The notes: generated by a model not told the origin, from the sequence alone. A DNA stretch of 64,000 bases from Monodelphis domestica (GCF_027887165.1 NC_077227.1:354911350-354975349); one strand, 5' to 3'. Positions 1 through 40,312 are shown, counted from the first letter of the stretch. Translations and numbers: made by a program.

Positions 1-600
1 CCTCCCAGAGCCGACAAACAATTCCACTGGGTTTTACAAATGTTATCACTTGATACCTATTTCCATATTATTAATTTTTGCTATAGAGTGATCTTTTAAA
101 GCCTAAAGCCCAAATCACATACCCACATATACATGTGATAAGTGATGTCATATGTTTTCTTTTGCATTTCTACTCTCATAGTTCTTTCTCTCAATATGGA
201 TAGCATTCTTTCCCATAAGTCCTTCAGGAGTGTCCTGGCTTGTTGCAGTGCTACTAGTAGCATAGTCCATTACATTGGATTTTTCCACAATATTTTACTT
301 TCTGTGTACAGTATTCTTCTGGTTCTGCTCATTTCACTCTGCATCAGTTCATTGAGGAACCCAGTTCATATAGAAATCCTCCAGATCATCATTCCTTATA
401 GAACAATAGTATTCCATCACCATCATAAACCATAATTTTTTCAGCCATTCCCCAATTGAAGGGCATCCCCTCATTTTCCAATTTTTTTGCTACCACAAAG
501 AGAGCAGCTATGAATATTTTTATATAAGTATTTTTCCTTACTATCTCTTTGAGGTACAAACCAAGTAGTGGTATCTCACTTTGTACAAAACAAAACGTTT
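1..600 (-). mobile_element. L1 3' UTR fragment, cut by the window edge
   Basis: Antisense copy of the marsupial L1 3' region. Recognisable phrases are AGTATTCCATCACCATCATA, CAGCCATTCCCCAATTGAAG and AGTAGTGGTATC. The same family recurs at 9395-9835 and 41555-41790. Confidence 0.7.
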
Positions 601-611
601 TACTTTCTACC

Positions 612-750
612 TTAGTAACAACAGAAGGGTTAGGGATAGGCAAACAGGGTTAAGTGACTTACCCAGGGTCATACAGCTAGAACATGTCTGAAGTCAGATT
701 TGAAGCCAGGTCCTTCCAAATCTAGGCCTAGTGCTCTATTCACTTAGCTA
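612..750 (-). mobile_element. tRNA-derived CORE SINE
   Basis: Antisense of the core CAAGTCACTTAACCC / CTAGCTGTATGACC with a Glu/Lys-type tRNA head near 735-750. Confidence 0.6.
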
Positions 751-1025
751 ATACTAAGTCTCACTTTTAAAATGAGAATTTCACATTCAATCTGAAAGAC
801 TCTTGGGATCACAAAATCAAGACTACAGAGCTTTAGGTTTAAAAATATATAGCAGAAGCAAACAGGAGAAAGAAACACACCAATCTCGAATTCTTCAACA
901 TGCTTGAATATTTGTTGGGGGTGGGGGTGGGGGAACAACTATTAGTCAATACCCAAGCCATTAGGCCAATGACCCAAGATGAGGTATTATAATAAAAATT
1001 CTTTCTTCATAAGAAAATAATGGAG

Positions 1026-1230
1026 AGGGCAGTTAGGTGGCTCATAAGGAATTGAGACCCAAGCCTAGGGATGAGAAGTGCCAAGTTCAAATCTAGCCTC
1101 AGACATATACTAGCTATGTGACCCTGGGTCAGGCATATTAACCCCAATTCTCTAGCCCTTGCCATTCTTCTGTCTTAGAACCAAAACAAAGAATTGATTC
1201 TAAGATGGAAGTTGAGTTAAAAAAAGAGAA
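1026..1230 (+). mobile_element. Marsupial SINE with TTGATTCTAAGATGGAAG tail
   Basis: Begins GGGCAGTTAGGTGGCTCA, has the core GTGACCCTGGGTCAGGC, and ends with the TTGATTCTAAGATGGAAG tail and A-run. Same family as 23214-23420, 27178-27360 (-) and 45066-45240. Confidence 0.75.
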
Positions 1231-1474
1231 AAGAATGTCATTCATCTAACAACTGAAACATTAAATATAAGGACTCATGAAAATATAAGAAATTTTGCCA
1301 TATAAAGCACCTTATTTTCCCCTTACCTACAGATTATTCTTAAATAAAGAGACTATGTTCAAACAGTTTTAGCACACATATAAGTGTTTATGAATGAGGC
1401 TCATAATCCCACTGAAGTAGGGGATTCCTGGTGAGGAATCCTCCTTTCACTCATACAGACTGACAACTATTTTG

Positions 1475-1745
1475 CATCTTATAGTCTTAAGAGGTTAAAC
1501 GGTCTGTCCAGGGTCATAGAGCCAGTATGTCAGAGGTGACTCTTAAATCCATTATTATGCGATGCTGCCAGCCATGAGCAAACATGAAATGTATTAATCT
1601 AGAAATCAAAAGGACCTTGAAACAGAGCTCACATGATAAGAGCTAGAAGGAACCTTGGAGATCATACAATTCAATTCCTTATATCTTATAGATGAGGAAA
1701 CTGAAGCCTGGTGTGGGGAAGTAACTTGTCCAAGGTCACCTTCCT
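1475..1745 (-). repeat. Two MIR-like SINE remnants
   Basis: 1475-1580 (core GGTCATAGAGCCAGTATGTC) and 1627-1745 (AGAGCTAGAAGGAACCTTGG, then GATGAGGAAACTGAAGCCTG). Confidence 0.55.
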
Positions 1746-1837
1746 ATGGATCTGATTCAATTGGTAGGGGGAGGGTTAGGGGTTAGGAGCAGATAAGATA
1801 TTATATTATACAAGAGATTCAGTTACAACTAATGACA

Positions 1838-1945
1838 GATAAACTCCCTGAAAGCAGGGATTGCTTCATTTATTATATTTGTATCCTCAGCATCTAGCAC
1901 ATTGGCTAACACATAATAGGTACTTAATAAATGCTTGTTGATTAA
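1838..1945 (+). repeat. L2-like 3' end
   Basis: CTCCCTGAAAGCAGGGATTG followed by GTATCCTCAGCATCTAGCAC and GGTACTTAATAAATGCTTG, the standard L2-type terminal sequence. Confidence 0.6.
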
Positions 1946-2099
1946 CTGATTGAAGACTATACACAATGGAAATCTATGGCTTATACTCATATCTGATAGG
2001 ACAAAATTATAAAACTATGTAGAAGAATTTGAACACCAGTTAAAAGTTACCTCTAATAGAATTAACCTTGTACATAACATATATATGAAAAGCATTCTG

Positions 2100-3223
2100 G
2101 AGTGATTCATGACAAATGTGTATATATAAAACAATTTATTAGAGTTGTACTTAAAAGGTAACCTCAACTGATTTGATTGTTGTTTGGAAGTTGTAAGGTA
2201 ATAAATAACCATCTGTCACAGGAATGTGTCGGTGATCATTTTTAAAAAATAGATCACTACTAAAAAACATAAATAAGAGGCATATATGGAAATAAAAGCT
2301 AAGTCAATTCTGGCATTCAATAGCACAATAAAGACTATGCGCCATTTCCAAGTTTTACTTTTCTTCCTGATATATAATTAAAAGAGCAAGAGCTAAGGAT
2401 GAGGTCAGTTCTTCATTTTATGGCACTAAAAGCCAGCCTTCACCCACAGTAAGATTAATGCCTGTTCAAATGTAACACTCTAAATCTCTTCTCAATGCTA
2501 AATGTTTACTAGGAAGGAAAAAAGCAGTTGGGGGTTGTATTGTAGCCATATTCAAGGCCTGGGTGACAAGATGTAATCAGCAGAATATATATAAAGTCTA
2601 ACAGCCATCATACAGCTAAAGTTTTTATTCTGGGAAGGAAAAAAGTATGTGACATTACGAGATAAAACAAGAGGATCTGGGCATACAAAATTAAATTCTT
2701 TTTCATACACACAACTAAAGATCTGTGTACTGCCTGAAGAAAAAAAGCTGTTTTCCAAGATCCAGTTTTTCCCTTAGCAAGGATTGGTAGTGTTTGGCCT
2801 GTATACATCATGTCAAAGTGGAACAGATGTTTTTGGTTAAACATCACATTGGCAGAAGATGCTAACCTTTTTTTCAAGAGCTATTCATTTTGGATCTTCT
2901 CCAAAAGTCTTCTTTTGAAGCATTGATTAATGCCCATAACTATCTGTATTGGTGGAAAAAGGAACTGAACTGTCTTGGTCAAACAATGAAGGCAATTGAT
3001 TAACTCTTTTAGCCTACTAGACTGCCTGGTTGTCTTAAGACTATAGAAATTTCCTTCTACCCTCTCTTTTGCTTCTGCATCATCAGGACAATAAGGCCCA
3101 GGAGTGGTCTGACACTTTTCAGCCATTGGTGGAAGTTCAAGGTCAAAACTTTATTGTCCTTAAACGTTTCTTCTTATTGGCTTCTGTAAATGAGGAATTC
3201 CCTCTCTTCTGCTAGTATGGAGC
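2100..3223 (-). other. FAM114A2: Probable FAM114A2 3' UTR with candidate poly(A) signals
   Basis: This unique, repeat-poor stretch follows the stop codon. AATAAA on the minus strand occurs at 3150-3155 (about 70 nt after the stop), 2624-2629 and 2135-2140. I infer alternative ends and cannot tell which is used. Chance open frames of 81 and 89 codons (2881-3126, 2608-2877) lie inside it and resemble nothing I know. Confidence 0.5.
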
Positions 3224-31331
<28,108 letters not shown>

Positions 31332-31834
31332 GATTATAATATCTCTTAATAAAATGATATCACAAGAACAAAAATTAAACATTTTCATTTATAACTTCTC
31401 AGCAATCACTTTATTTAAAAAAACCTTTTTACATGTCATTAACTTACAGATATTAAAATAATTTAGTAGCCTCATTTTTTCCATTGTTAGGAAGGAATAG
31501 TAGTTCAAAAGGCGGGGAAGGAGTTGGGAACAAAATCTAAATTTCATAACTCTTGGGTCAGGTACGATACTTTCTTTGCCTGTTTTATTGTTTGATCTGC
31601 TATGCAATCTATCAAACCTCTCTTCCAAGGACACACATACACACCACCACAGCAAAGTTTTGAGGCAAGAAACCAAGGTAAGTATAGCCTATGAAAGCAG
31701 TTTATTTCTGGGGGATAACTGACATTCTTATACCAGGGGAGTGATAAAGCTGAGGAACAGAATTAAATTTTACAAGCATAAGCAGGTAAGTCACTGAACT
31801 ACAGAATCAAACTCTTCCAGATGGAAACCATCTA

Positions 31835-32740
31835 AAAGGAAGACAGTTTGGTGTAAAGGCAAAAGCAATTGGCTAGAACTCAAGAGACTTGCAATCTCAA
31901 GTCCCCATTCTGCATACCACCTTATTGGATTAGGTACCAGTACTTTATTTTGTTGAGTTCAGTTTCATTCATATTTTAAATGAAAGAGTTGAACTAGATG
32001 ATTTTTAAGGTTTTGTTCAACTCTAAAAAGCTATAAGCATGAGTAATGATGAGTATAGATCATCTATATTCTATCTTCTAGATATAAATGTCACTTAACC
32101 CAGTTTTATCTAATTCAATAATAACTATATTTAAAAAAAGACTTAGTTTCTCATCACTGAAAGTGTCAAATGATGATAAAGAACTCACTACCTGATAGGC
32201 CCCTCCCATTTTCTGACAGTTCTTAATTGTTAAGATTTTTCCCTTATGGGGAACCAAATTGTCTTCCAATGACCCACTATCCAAAAGCCCTCTGGAGCTT
32301 TGCAAAAGAAAGATAATGCCTCTTCACTATAACTCTCCGGATACTTAAAGCCTAAAATAAGCATTTGGATCTACAGTTGCTATGCTAAACTGAATCTGGC
32401 TTGGGTGATACGAATTAAGGGATTACAAGAAAAACATTCAGGGAACCATAGATTCATCATATGTAAGTGCTGGCAGGGCCTTTGGGGATCACCTAGGTCT
32501 TACTCCTCGTTTGCAGACAGAGAAAACGAATCTCCTGTAAGGAGGTTGACTTGCTAGATCTCACAGCTTAAGTTCTGGCTGATCTGCATCCACCATTAGA
32601 ATGTCGGGAGAGTCTCATAGCTGTAGAAAAGGCCCCTAGTTCCAGTCCCGATTTTGCCACTAACTCGTTGTGTGACCCTTTGATAATGGGCACTCTTCAT
32701 TTGTAAAAAGTGGAGGTTGAACTATGTGCTCTCTGAGGGG
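31835..32740. repeat. MIR-type remnants in FAM114A2 intron 1
   Basis: MIR-like (+) 31835-32010 (TTGGCTAGAACTCAAGAGAC); ancient scrap (-) 32080-32340; MIR-like (-) 32450-32600; MIR-like (+) 32605-32740 (GTGTGACCCTTTGATAATG), ending about 80 bp from the CpG island. Confidence 0.45.
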
Positions 32741-32819
32741 AAGGGAGGTGTCAGCTCGAAAACTTTCGGGGTCTAGGAAGCTTTCCCTAACATTTTTGCA
32801 GCACACACCCAGGCTAATG

Positions 32820-33350
32820 GATGTCACAGACACACACGCCGCTGCGTGCCCCGCCCCCGCACGCACTAACGTAGCCTTGACGTTTCACAGCCGGCCTCCT
32901 AAGGCCGAAATGCTTCCAATCCCTTACTCTCCCGACCCCTGCGGGGGCGGGTTGCCCCAGCCACTAGCTGCTGCCGGCCACGTATTGCGCCCCTTCCCTC
33001 TTTTACCATTCTTCAATCCCAGTCTCGTCACCCCAATACCCCTCCCAGGGGGACTCCGCACCAGACAGAGCAGCTGTGGCCGACCAAAGCAATCCCTGGC
33101 GCCCCGGAAGTGGACTGTCACCATAGACAGTCAAAGGGAGAGGGAGTGCCTCCGCTCCCAGCCTTACTTCCGCCCGCCCCTCCTTTTCTCTCTGGAAAGT
33201 GCTTCCGGAGGCACTGCTGCCGAGGCGGCTGCTGCCGGAAGCAACATTGGTCTCCTGTCCCGAGGCAAGTCGGTGTTTCTGTTGGGGACCTCGGAGAGGT
33301 GTCAGTTAAAGCCGGTGAGGTAACGGCTGCCGCGGCGCGCGAGTAGAGTG
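32820..33350. promoter_or_regulatory. CpG-island bidirectional promoter of FAM114A2 and MFAP3
   Basis: The only clearly GC- and CpG-rich stretch in the window lies between two divergent genes. GC boxes: 32851-32860, 32943-32951, 33171-33180. ETS-type CCGGAAG cores: 33104-33112 (+), 33166-33172 (-), 33201-33208 (-), 33235-33242 (+). A TGACGTTT CRE-like half-site is near 32878. No TATA box is seen. This is the usual make-up of a housekeeping divergent promoter. Possible donors for a non-coding FAM114A2 first exon are GAA|GTAAGG (exon edge 33168) or AGA|GTAAGG (exon edge 32928), on the minus strand. Confidence 0.8.
33200..33314 (+). other. MFAP3: Probable MFAP3 non-coding exon 1
   Basis: GC-rich sequence at the plus-strand edge of the island, ending at a donor-like AAAGCCG|GTGAGG (33315). 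The start is a guess, because no initiator element is decisive. The next exon begins at 40122, giving an intron of about 6.8 kb. An alternative donor G|GTAACG lies four bases further on. Confidence 0.5.
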
Positions 33351-33789
33351 GCTGGAGAATAGATACTGAGGCAGGGAGCTAGGACCGCTATACCTGTCCT
33401 GGGTCCCCTAGATTCCTTCTCTGTCAGCTCCTCTTTGGTTTCTTCCTTCTTCAGTCCCTTCTTCACGAGGGAGGAAGGTACGCGGAGGAAGGGGAAAAGG
33501 GCACTATCACCCTTTACTTTTCCCATCTCCTCAACCTCCTCCCTTCGTTCTCCTTAATTCTCCCACCTACTCCTCTTCCTCTTGATTGAACCTTTCTTTG
33601 GGAATCAAGTTAGAGAACGATAGATTGATTTAGCCACAGCGATTGGTGATCACTTGTTAAGGTGACTGGAATGTTAAGGCTACCTCTCAAAAGCCTGGCC
33701 GAGGGCAGAGATTTTTATTTGTTTATTTATATTTAAAGAGTTCATTCTGGCTCTGGTCAGAGGATTATTTATTTATTCATTTAATATAA

Positions 33790-34120
33790 TTTTGAGGACC
33801 TCAGTCTTTTCATCTCCCCCCTCCGTGTATAGGCTCTGATGCCTGAATTGCACACCTTACTCATCCCCAAGCTTTCCTGGAATCTTTCCAGCTCCAGTGC
33901 CACTTTATGTGGAAAACCTTTCCCCCTTACCCCCTTTGTCGTGAGGGCTTTCCCCCCCAGTACATTACCTAATATACTTGTCTCTATACATGTTTTATCC
34001 ACTCTGACAAAGGTGCCTTGCACTTGATAGATACATAAATTGTTTGAATGGTATGAAGATGTTTATCATCCTATCCTATGTGCTCTGCATACAATAGACA
34101 CTTAATAGATGTTTGCTTAA
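33790..34120 (+). repeat. L2-like 3' end
   Basis: CTGGAATCTTTCCAGCTCCA, AATACTTGTCTCTATACATG, GACACTTAATAGATGTTTGC. Confidence 0.45.
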
Positions 34121-34211
34121 TTGTATTTCAAGACTGTATCTAATGGCATGAACTGACTTCATAGTGGAATTATAGCGTTCAAAAAATGGAAAGATCTTAG
34201 AGATCAGGCCC

Positions 34212-34699
34212 CAAGGTTCTTAACCTTTTTGTGACTTGAAACCTGTAGAAATTCTGTTGAAACAAAAGCTCATCTGCAATTCATTTCCAACAATTAATTT
34301 TAAAAATTGAAGGGTGCTTTGGTTTTCTAAAAAATATTTAATGCATCAATTCTTTCCTTTTAGTTAAGTTTTAGAAAATAATGCATCCAGCCAAACTGAA
34401 ATTTTGAAATTCAAGCTAGGATTTCTTTATGTGCATCTCTAGAATAACTTGTGAGAGAGGAAAAACCTGTTCAGTTTTAGCTTTTCAGTTCAAGTAATGC
34501 TAAATTTCCAACCCACAATAAACATCTAATGTATCTAATACTTAAAAAAAAATCTGTTGAAATTTATGAACTACTCAAAATGTTTTTTAAAGCATGAAAT
34601 AAGCCATATAGAAATACATAGGAAAGAAATTCTACTGAAATATAGTTATCAAAAAATTTTTATAAATATAATCAGAAGATCCAACATTAAGAACTCCCA
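34212..34699 (+). mobile_element. Old hAT (Charlie-type) non-autonomous transposon
   Basis: Left end CAAGGTTCTTAACCTTTTTG; right end, in reverse, TGGGAGTTCTTAATGTTGG. The inner AATACATAGGAAAG ... GAAATATAGTTATCAAAAAA stretch matches a Charlie-type consensus I know from eutherians. No duplication is visible at the ends. It sits in MFAP3 intron 1. From 34700 to 36560 nothing else is recognised. Confidence 0.55.
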
Positions 34700-36557
34700 A
34701 TCTACTCCATTCTTTCTTTTTTTCAAATGAAATCAAGATCCAGAATCATGATATTGATTAATTTGTGACAGAATTGGAATTAAAGTCCAGTCTTCTACTT
34801 CTAACATTGTCCATAGTTCTTTAATTACAGTTTGTTTGTTTTTTAGTCAATTGCCTCATAGCAATAATGTTTTTCTTAAGACTAGAGAATAAAATGAGGT
34901 AGCAACAATTTTCTCACCTCAGACTTGATCAGAATTTGGAGAAAAATTTGTCTGAAAAAATTAAAAAGTGGTCACTGTAGGCTGATTACCAAAGTAAAAT
35001 GTTAAAATACCACGTTTAAAAATAAACTTCTAGAGAGCTATACCCAACAGGGAAGGATGGAGAAAGTGATGATTTTTGTTGAAATACATGGACATTTCTC
35101 ATAAGGACGAGGACACAAATTAAGTGAGAGCCTGAAATTATATATTCTAAGGAATTTGGAATCTTTAAAAAAAAATCAACTTGGCGACTGTGAATTATTC
35201 TTGAATCATGTCTGCAAACATCCGTTTTTCTAACCAATTGTGTTTCTTACTAAGCGACTGGAACAGAAATCAATCATGTTACTTCCTTATTTTTAGTTTT
35301 TCAGAGAGGAAATTTTTTTAAGTTAATAAAAGTAGGAATAGAATAATCTATACAGAATGATTGCTATAGATTCCTTTCTTTTCAGTTGGCAGAATTACTC
35401 TCCAGGGTTAAAACAGTTTTTATGCTCTAGTTTCGATCTTTAATTCCATCATACCTAAAAGAAAAAAGAATTGAATTATTAGTGAAATACTTACTATTTT
35501 ACTCATATAAAGGAAGTTAAAATATTTGCAGAGTAACTTGGTATATCAGGCTAAATTTAATCCAGCTCTTGTTAACTACTTTCAACTGACTATTTTGACT
35601 TTCTTTATGAAACCACTTTAGTTATCTTGACTCAAGTGTTTTCATAAGTGTGTATAAAACCTGTAAATACTTATTTTAAAAAAGCAGTTATCAGAAGTCT
35701 CCAACTTAAGAGATTATTTACTTTCCAGAACTTTATAAGTAAAAGAAAAACTGGACTTGCATAGCTCTAGAACAGAGAATTAGAACCACTGAATCAAAGT
35801 TATAGGGAAGCATATTTCAGATTTCTGAAAATTTTGCAATTCTAACAAGTAGAGTTGTCCAGCACCATAATAGACTTCCAGTTTAGGAAATGATGTCCCT
35901 ATCTCTGAAAGCATGCAAGGAAAAGGGTGACAGTTAAAAATATTGTAGAGGACATTCATGCATCAGACATGAGGTTCAACTAATCAATCAACAAACATTT
36001 ATTATACACTTACTAGAAATAATTGTATTTCCTAATCCAAATGATACTACAGATATATAAAATATCTTTTCTGAAGTGAACTTTATTACTGTGCAGCTTT
36101 AGACAAAGTAAGGACCAAGAGGTAGAGGAAAAGGATTCAGGGTTATAGGGAAGAATTTCATTTAACTTTATAGATTTTAGGAAATACTTGTCTTTTTAAA
36201 GTAAATCATTGAAAATGTGTCAGGGACAGTGTTTTAACAATATTGCATCGGGTCCTTTATAATTCTCAAATTTTTTTATTCACATTTATTGTTTAAACCA
36301 CAAAACAAACTTGTTTTTGTTTTTTAATTTTGCAATAGAATTTACTATATTTTTTATTGCAAAAAATGACTATTTGGGCTATATTTTAACTTAGTTTTCT
36401 TGAAATTACAGAAGAAACCAGCACTTGTAACAATTGAGAATGAATTAAGAAAATTCATTTTGAATTCTAAGCAACAGATTTCCATGTCATCTTCAACTAC
36501 TCACCTGGCCCATATACCTACATCTGTTGCCCCATCTTGTTTCTGCTTTTACAACTG

Positions 36558-36560
<3 letters not shown>

Positions 36561-36627
<67 letters not shown>
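36561..36627. repeat. (AT)n microsatellite, 67 bp
   Basis: Uninterrupted AT dinucleotides. Confidence 0.97.
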
Positions 36628-36629
<2 letters not shown>

Positions 36630-36679
36630 CAGTTTACTACTTCAAATAGCTTTCTGATTAGTCAGTGTTTTATTTCTCT

Positions 36680-37880
36680 CCCTCTTCCAATCCACCTTCC
36701 AGTCAGTTTCCAAAGTGGTTTTCCTAAAAGACAGATCTGATCATGTCACTCCTCTATTCAGTAAATTCCAGTGACTTCCTGGTTAACTCATGAATCAGTT
36801 ATAAAATCCTCTGTGTTTAAAAGCTTTTCACAGCCTGGCCCCCTCTTACTTTTCCAGTCTTCTTATTTTTTAATCTACTCAACATATTCTGCAAGCCAGG
36901 GACAATGACCCCCTTGCTTTTTCCTCACAGGGGCATTCTGTAGATTCTCTGACTTTTCACTAGCTTTTTCTCATGTTTGGAATGTTCTCCCTTCTCATTT
37001 CCAACTCCTCAAGCTCAGCTGTTACCTTCTACTCCTTCAGGCCCAGATAGAGTTCTTTGATTGGGGAGGAGCAATTAACCTGAAGTGGTAGGAATTGCAG
37101 GCGGAAGAAGAAAGGAAGAAAGAGATGAGGAGCCAAAATAATGTTTGGGAAAAGTGCTCTCTCTCATGCCCCAGCTTGAGAGTTTTTTATTTGAAGTATC
37201 CTTATACTTTGAACACCTAAGGGATATCAGTGGCCAACTGGGGAAACAATACAGGTGGTCAGTTCAAAGGAATATCAGGAATATCTTTAAGAAACAAAGT
37301 CCTGATGAAACACAGAACTGGTAAATTCTTATTGTACCTGTAAAGCTCATACATTTTTATGGCTATGAGGCAGGAAACTATTCATAGAGGAGAGGGGAAA
37401 TGACCTTCTTCTGCCTAGGCCAAGTGTACCTTTGTATATATATATGCTAACTCCAAGGATGTTTGAGATGCTAAATAGAAATGCTAATGAAAACACCTGT
37501 TGACTAGGCCTTCAGTCAATTGCAAATTTTAGCCCTTGCCAAAGAATAGATTTTTTTAAGAATTTGAAAATTATTCCCAAAATTAATTTTGGGACTTGGT
37601 TAACTCTTGTTTCATGATACTGCCATGACAAGAGAATTGCTTCCCCAATGAACTCTTGTTTTTACTGAATCTTTTGCCTTTGCCTAGATTCAGTGTTAAA
37701 ACACACACAAAAAAAGATATATGTATGTGTTGTGTATATATACATATGTCTTACATGTATGATTTTTACATGTTAATTCCCCCATTCAAATTAAAGATTC
37801 TTGAGGAGAGAGACAGTGTTTTTTGTCATTAATTGTATTCTCAGTGTCAAAGAGTCTGACCCAAAGGAAGCATATAATAA
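36680..37880 (+). mobile_element. L2-like LINE 3' region, split by an LTR
   Basis: CAGATCTGATCATGTCACTC, GTGACTTCCTGGTTAACTC, TCAGGCCCAGATAGAGTTCT. It resumes after the LTR with AAGATTCTTGAGGAGAGAGA and ATAAGTGCTTGCTGATGAAC. Confidence 0.6.
37058..37703 (-). mobile_element. Solo LTR fossil inside the L2 copy
   Basis: On the minus strand the block starts TGTTTTAACACTGAATC and ends CTCCTCCCCAATCA, with AATAAA about 150 bases from its end, followed by a CT-rich part. It cuts an L2 copy. No coding region is present and no target duplication could be settled. Family not identified. Confidence 0.5.
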
Positions 37881-37899
37881 GTGCTTGCTGATGAACTTC

Positions 37900-39210
37900 T
37901 TTGGTATATTACCTGTGCTGTTTTGGAAACTCATAACTGGTCTAAAACTAATAGGAAAAGATTGTTCTGAAGTAACTGCAAGATATGGAAGGAAATAGAG
38001 AATTTGGTTCCATAAACATAAGATTATATCTGAAGTCTTTTCAACTTCTAATGCCCTTTGATTATATTAAGTGCCTACTATGTACATAACACTATGTATG
38101 CACAAGCAAAACCTCATAAAAACATACCCCACCTCCCTCCACCACCACCCCTGGCCATCATGGAGTAGAAAGAATAGGACATTCACATAAGGAAGTGGGA
38201 AGTTAAAGAGTTAATACATGGGAATATACAAGTGAGAGAGCTTTTAGCTCTAATTGAGAAAAGTGAGAAATATACATTTAGTCAGGGGGATTTCGGAGAT
38301 GGTTGGGGAAAGGCCATTTTTATTACCCATCTTGGCCAACAATTGTTTTGTTAAACTAGGACAGCCAGAAGAGTCTTCTAAGTGGATAGGAAGTATATGT
38401 AAGCACTGTATGTATGCTATTAATTGATCATATATATGGCATTTTCAAGACTGGTTTTCTTAAGTTTTGGCTTCCCTCCTACTATCTTCCCTTATTAGTT
38501 GAACAGTGAAATAGCACATGGTTATACAGGAAATAAAAGAGCCAGGATTGGAATCCTCTTAACTCTTCCATAAGACCACATTGCTTCTCCACTTACTGTC
38601 AAACTCCTGGAAATGCCAGTTATGAATAAATGACTCAGGGATTCTTTTTTCCCCTCTGAATTCCAGGCTATGTGTATCTGGGAATGACTTGACTTTTTCT
38701 TTCTTAGGATAATTCCGCTTTTCCCTTCATTTTCAAATTTTCAGCCCATGCTTCCTGCACAGCACTTCATCCTAAAGTGACAAGCAAGTTAGGGAAAAGA
38801 AGAGATTCCTGGGATAAGAAAGGATGACTGTAGACATTGAGCTTAGAATTTGATATTTCTCTGTTGCAAATATTATAAATATATTCACTCCTGAGTAAAG
38901 GAAAAACTAAAAATATTCATTTTCCTAACATTTGTGTGAAAAGGAACTTTATAGCTTCAGAAACCAATAACTGTTTGCATGTTTTATATGCTCTTTTCTT
39001 TCTAAATCAAAAAATGAGACTATGAACTACTGCATTATTTATCCTTAATAATATATGTATTTAAATGGCTTGTTGCTTCTCATTGCTATGGTTATGAAAA
39101 AGTTCTGTATATTTTGTGCTGATAAAATAACAGATAGCAAAGGTGTCATTTCGAATAAAATATTAAGCTAAATATTTTATTTGGCTCCCATAATGTAGAT
39201 TTTTGTCACA
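37900..39210. other. MFAP3 intron 1, sparse remnants
   Basis: A short ancient-repeat scrap at 38060-38110 (AAGTGCCTACTATGTAC) and a MIR-like scrap at 38490-38600 (-). Otherwise nothing recognised. Confidence 0.4.
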
Positions 39211-39214
39211 GTGA

Positions 39215-39500
39215 AATAGATTTATGGAATCATAGAATGTTTTTTACCTTGAAGGGTCCTTCAAGATACTTTCATTCAGCCCACTTGATAAAATTGACCA
39301 AAAGTCACAGTCCTTTTAGGAGGGAAAGTCATCCCTATAAATTTTAGAAACTATTTCAGATCTGAAAAGGACTTTAGAAACCATGTATTTCAACTTTCTC
39401 ATTTTATAGATGAGAATTTGTACAATGTCAGACAAGTAGTGTGATTTAACAGCCAACTCTCCTAAAGGCAGTGATCTTCCTTCTATACCATGCTGTCTTT
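39215..39500 (-). repeat. MIR-like SINE remnants
   Basis: GGAATCATAGAATGTTTTTT, CTCATTTTATAGATGAGAAT. Confidence 0.5.
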
Positions 39501-39639
39501 CTATAGTGAGACTTTTCTAATTTTTTATTTCCTTAGACTCTTGTACTACCAAATGTCTGTGCCACTATTGTTTTAAGTACTTCATATTTACTAATATTTA
39601 TAGAACTTTTATAATTATCATCTCATTGTATCTTCAGTG

Positions 39640-40085
39640 GTTCTGGTACCAACTGAATAAAGTCAATCTCTTGATATCTGTATTCAAAAAATCTACCATA
39701 TGACTCTCTACACTATGAGTACAGCCTACTTTTTCAGCCTCATCTCAAACTGCTTCCTTTTATATAACACATTCCATGTACCACCATACATTTGCTCTTC
39801 CTCATCTTCCTCATAACTCCAGTGCACTCTCTCCTCTACCCTGTCTTGATAGCTCATTGACTTCATAAATAAGTCCCATTTTCTATAAGCCTTCCCTTAA
39901 CTTCTTTAGCCAAAAGAGATCTCTCAAATGTATCCTCATGAACTTATCATACTCTAATTTGTATTTTGTTTATCTGGGTACATATTACCCCTACATAGTC
40001 CCTTGAAAGCTGGCAATATATCTGTATTTTTCACTCTTTATTGCACATTATGGGGACTTCCTGCTTGTTGAATGATTGACACATT
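39640..40085 (+). repeat. L2-like 3' region just before MFAP3 exon 2
   Basis: CTCATAACTCCAGTGCACTC, TCTATAAGCCTTCCCTTAAC, TTGAATGATTGAC end. It ends about 35 nt before the exon 2 acceptor. Confidence 0.5.
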
Positions 40086-40198
40086 TGGATCTTCTAAAAT
40101 TTAATTATTGTTTTCTTCTAGGTTAGTTCCTGGTCATCTCTACAAAACCTGAAGATTTCAAAGTACATTTGGTATACATCTTTCCCCCGGGAATTGTA

Positions 40199-40246
40199 AT
40201 GCCAAGGAATAGATCTACCCCTCTGATGACGATACAAATGCTCTAA
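40199..40246 (+). promoter_or_regulatory. Upstream open reading frame 1 in the MFAP3 leader (15 codons)
   Basis: An ATG at 40199 with G at -3 opens a 15-codon frame that ends TAA at 40244-40246, 66 nt before the MFAP3 start. Reinitiation downstream is possible. The frame is seen in the sequence; any effect on translation is inferred. Confidence 0.5.
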
Positions 40247-40283
40247 CTTCCTATTCAATTTTTTGATTAAGGCTCCAAATTCA

Positions 40284-40312
40284 ATGAAAAACAAAATTCT
40301 CTCTAGTTTCTC

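Noticed and set aside
32724-33323. A 199-codon plus-strand open frame across the CpG island
   Set aside because: GC-rich sequence has few stops by chance. The frame is Pro/Arg/Ser rich, has no family likeness and spans the promoter and the probable exon 1 of MFAP3.
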